Of a DNA stretch of 64,000 bases, positions 62,987-64,000 are shown in pieces. Location of the stretch: assembly GCF_019688735.1 (NCBI RefSeq), contig NZ_JAIFYA010000002.1, positions 372,001 through 436,000 on the forward strand. The letters are read 5' to 3'. Origin of the DNA: Thermosulfurimonas sp. F29 (lineage in GTDB: Bacteria; Desulfobacterota; Thermodesulfobacteria; Thermodesulfobacteriales; Thermodesulfobacteriaceae). Positions within the stretch are counted from its first letter, which is position 1. Every line of letters begins with the position of its first letter. A program made the position numbers and the translations under genes. The notes under the pieces are model-generated. The model searched no databases. It had not been told where the DNA came from and saw only the letters and a program-made list of their open reading frames with translations.

Positions 62987-64000
62987 GGTGGCCGTCTCAG
63001 GCATTAATGCCGTGGACAATCCGGGGCCGGGACTGGGCATCATCAAGGGACTGCGGGAGGGAAAGATCCCGGTATCCATCGTGGGGCTGGCCTACGACGC
63101 CATGGAACCGGGCGTTTACCTTACGGAACTCATAGATCGGGCCTATCTCATGCCCTACCCCTCCGAGGGCGAGGAACCCTTCCTGAATCGCCTCCTTTAC
63201 ATCAAGGAACGGGAGGGCCTGGAGGTGGTCATCCCGGCTCTCGACGCGGAGCTTCCCCTTTTCATAGATCTGGCTCCGCGACTGGCCTCTTACGGCCTCA
63301 AGACCTTTCTTCCCACCCGCAAACAGTTCCGACTGCGGGCCAAGGATCACCTCCCCGTGGTGGCCGAGGCCGTGGGCATAAAGACCCCCACCACCCTGTC
63401 GGTCTCCTCCTACGAGGAACTGGGCCGCGCCCTTTCCGGACTCCGGTTTCCGGTGATGGTCAAGGGCCTTTTTTACAGAGCCCTGCGGGCCTACACCGAG
63501 ACCGAGGCCAGGCAGCACTTCCAGACCATCGCCGCGGAATGGGGCTACCCCGTGATCCTTCAGGAGGTGGTGGAGGGCGAGGAAATGAATGTGGTGGGCG
63601 TGGGAGACGGAGAGGGTGGACACTTCGGTCTCTTGGCCATCAAAAAGCTCTGGATCACCTCCCTCGGGAAAATCTGGACCGGGGTTACGGTGACCCATCC
63701 GGGACTTCTCGCCGCCGCGGAGGAATTCGTGCGACACTTTCGCTGGCGAGGAGCCTTCGAGCTCGAGACCATCGTTTCCGGAGAGGACATTTACCTCATC
63801 GAGATCAATCCCCGCTTTCCGGCCTGGGTGTACTTCGCCGTGGGAGTGGGGATAAACCTTCCGGAAAGACTGCTCCGGGCCGCCCTGGGGCAGGAACCCG
63901 AGAGAGACTGGGAATATCCCGCGGGAAAGCTCTACATCCGCTTCACCGACGATCTGGTAACGGATCTAGAGATATTTCAGCACATGGTCACCAGGGGGGA
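62979..64000 (+). CDS. ATP-grasp enzyme (cut by window end)
   Basis: 340 codons seen. N-terminal Rossmann-like VAVSGINAVDNPGPGLGIIKG, then a carbamoyl-phosphate-synthase-type ATP-grasp with FRLRAKDHLPVVAEAVGIKTP, RFPVMVKGLFYRA, VILQEVVEGEEMNVVGVGD and the metal site FELETIVSGEDIYLIEINPRFP. ATP-grasp enzymes join a carboxylate to an amine or thiol. The PqqD-like partner suggests a peptide or carrier-protein substrate. The C-terminus is outside the window. Confidence 0.88.
   Translation, partial: MVKVAVSGINAVDNPGPGLGIIKGLREGKIPVSIVGLAYDAMEPGVYLTELIDRAYLMPYPSEGEEPFLNRLLYIKEREGLEVVIPALDAELPLFIDLAPRLASYGLKTFLPTRKQFRLRAKDHLPVVAEAVGIKTPTTLSVSSYEELGRALSGLRFPVMVKGLFYRALRAYTETEARQHFQTIAAEWGYPVILQEVVEGEEMNVVGVGDGEGGHFGLLAIKKLWITSLGKIWTGVTVTHPGLLAAAEEFVRHFRWRGAFELETIVSGEDIYLIEINPRFPAWVYFAVGVGINLPERLLRAALGQEPERDWEYPAGKLYIRFTDDLVTDLEIFQHMVTRG

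Overview
The window reads as a chromosomal segment of a thermophilic, anaerobic, Gram-negative bacterium, most likely Thermodesulfobacteriota. That placement is an inference from gene content: a complete Cmr (type III-B) CRISPR locus, an Mrp ATPase fused to an ORP/NifX-like domain, a DsrE-like protein, a nine-haem cytochrome, an archaeal-type UPF0282 hydrolase, FadL and other outer-membrane proteins, and G+C-rich coding sequence of compact, overlapping genes. Several genes appear to be transcribed without a 5' leader.

Layout. 0-5 kb: ahcY (cut by the window edge), metK, an outer-membrane porin and a ChlI-type chelatase ATPase. 5-18.3 kb: a type III-B CRISPR locus, all on the minus strand. In transcription order it is cmr1, cmr2/cas10, cmr3, cmr4, cmr5, cmr6, a CARF-HEPN effector, a truncated nucleotidyltransferase, a TPR/primase-polymerase-like protein, the leader, a 13-repeat array, cas1 and two tandem cas2 genes. 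Cas10 should make cyclic oligoadenylate on target RNA, and the CARF-HEPN RNase should respond to it. Cas1, the two Cas2 proteins and the primase-like protein look like an adaptation module. That primase-like protein appears to have lost its catalytic residues and is the most unusual item here.

18.5-31 kb: fadL and an acyl-CoA ligase, asd, a SplB-like radical SAM enzyme, a Uma2 nuclease, a nine-haem cytochrome with an rlmI-like methyltransferase, a nucleotidyltransferase pair, MrpORP, a DsrE-like protein, holA and a ParB-like gene. 31-40 kb: purC, two tiny membrane ORFs behind a palindrome, a Rho_N-like protein, a DUF2250-like regulator and lon. Two copies of a ~390-bp non-autonomous element follow; they bracket tRNA-Lys, a UPF0282 hydrolase, an exported beta-propeller and tRNA-Glu.

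40-48.5 kb: glnB-glnD-glnA (nitrogen control) behind a sigma-54-like promoter, a two-component pair, ndk-thiL, and an MNT/HEPN pair with a frameshifted HEPN gene. 48.5-52.3 kb: a tightly overlapped dTDP-rhamnose and glycan-initiation operon. 52.4-53.5 kb: insertion-sequence remnants. 53.5-59.5 kb: an island of four exported proteins, three with CARDB-like or Kre9-like domains, with mosaic base composition, an inverted-repeat-bracketed gene and a frameshift in a signal peptide. 59.5-64 kb: aroK, a small cytochrome c, engB, a VapBC-like pair with an operator-like palindrome, a DUF362 protein, and a PqqD-like protein followed by an ATP-grasp enzyme cut by the window edge.
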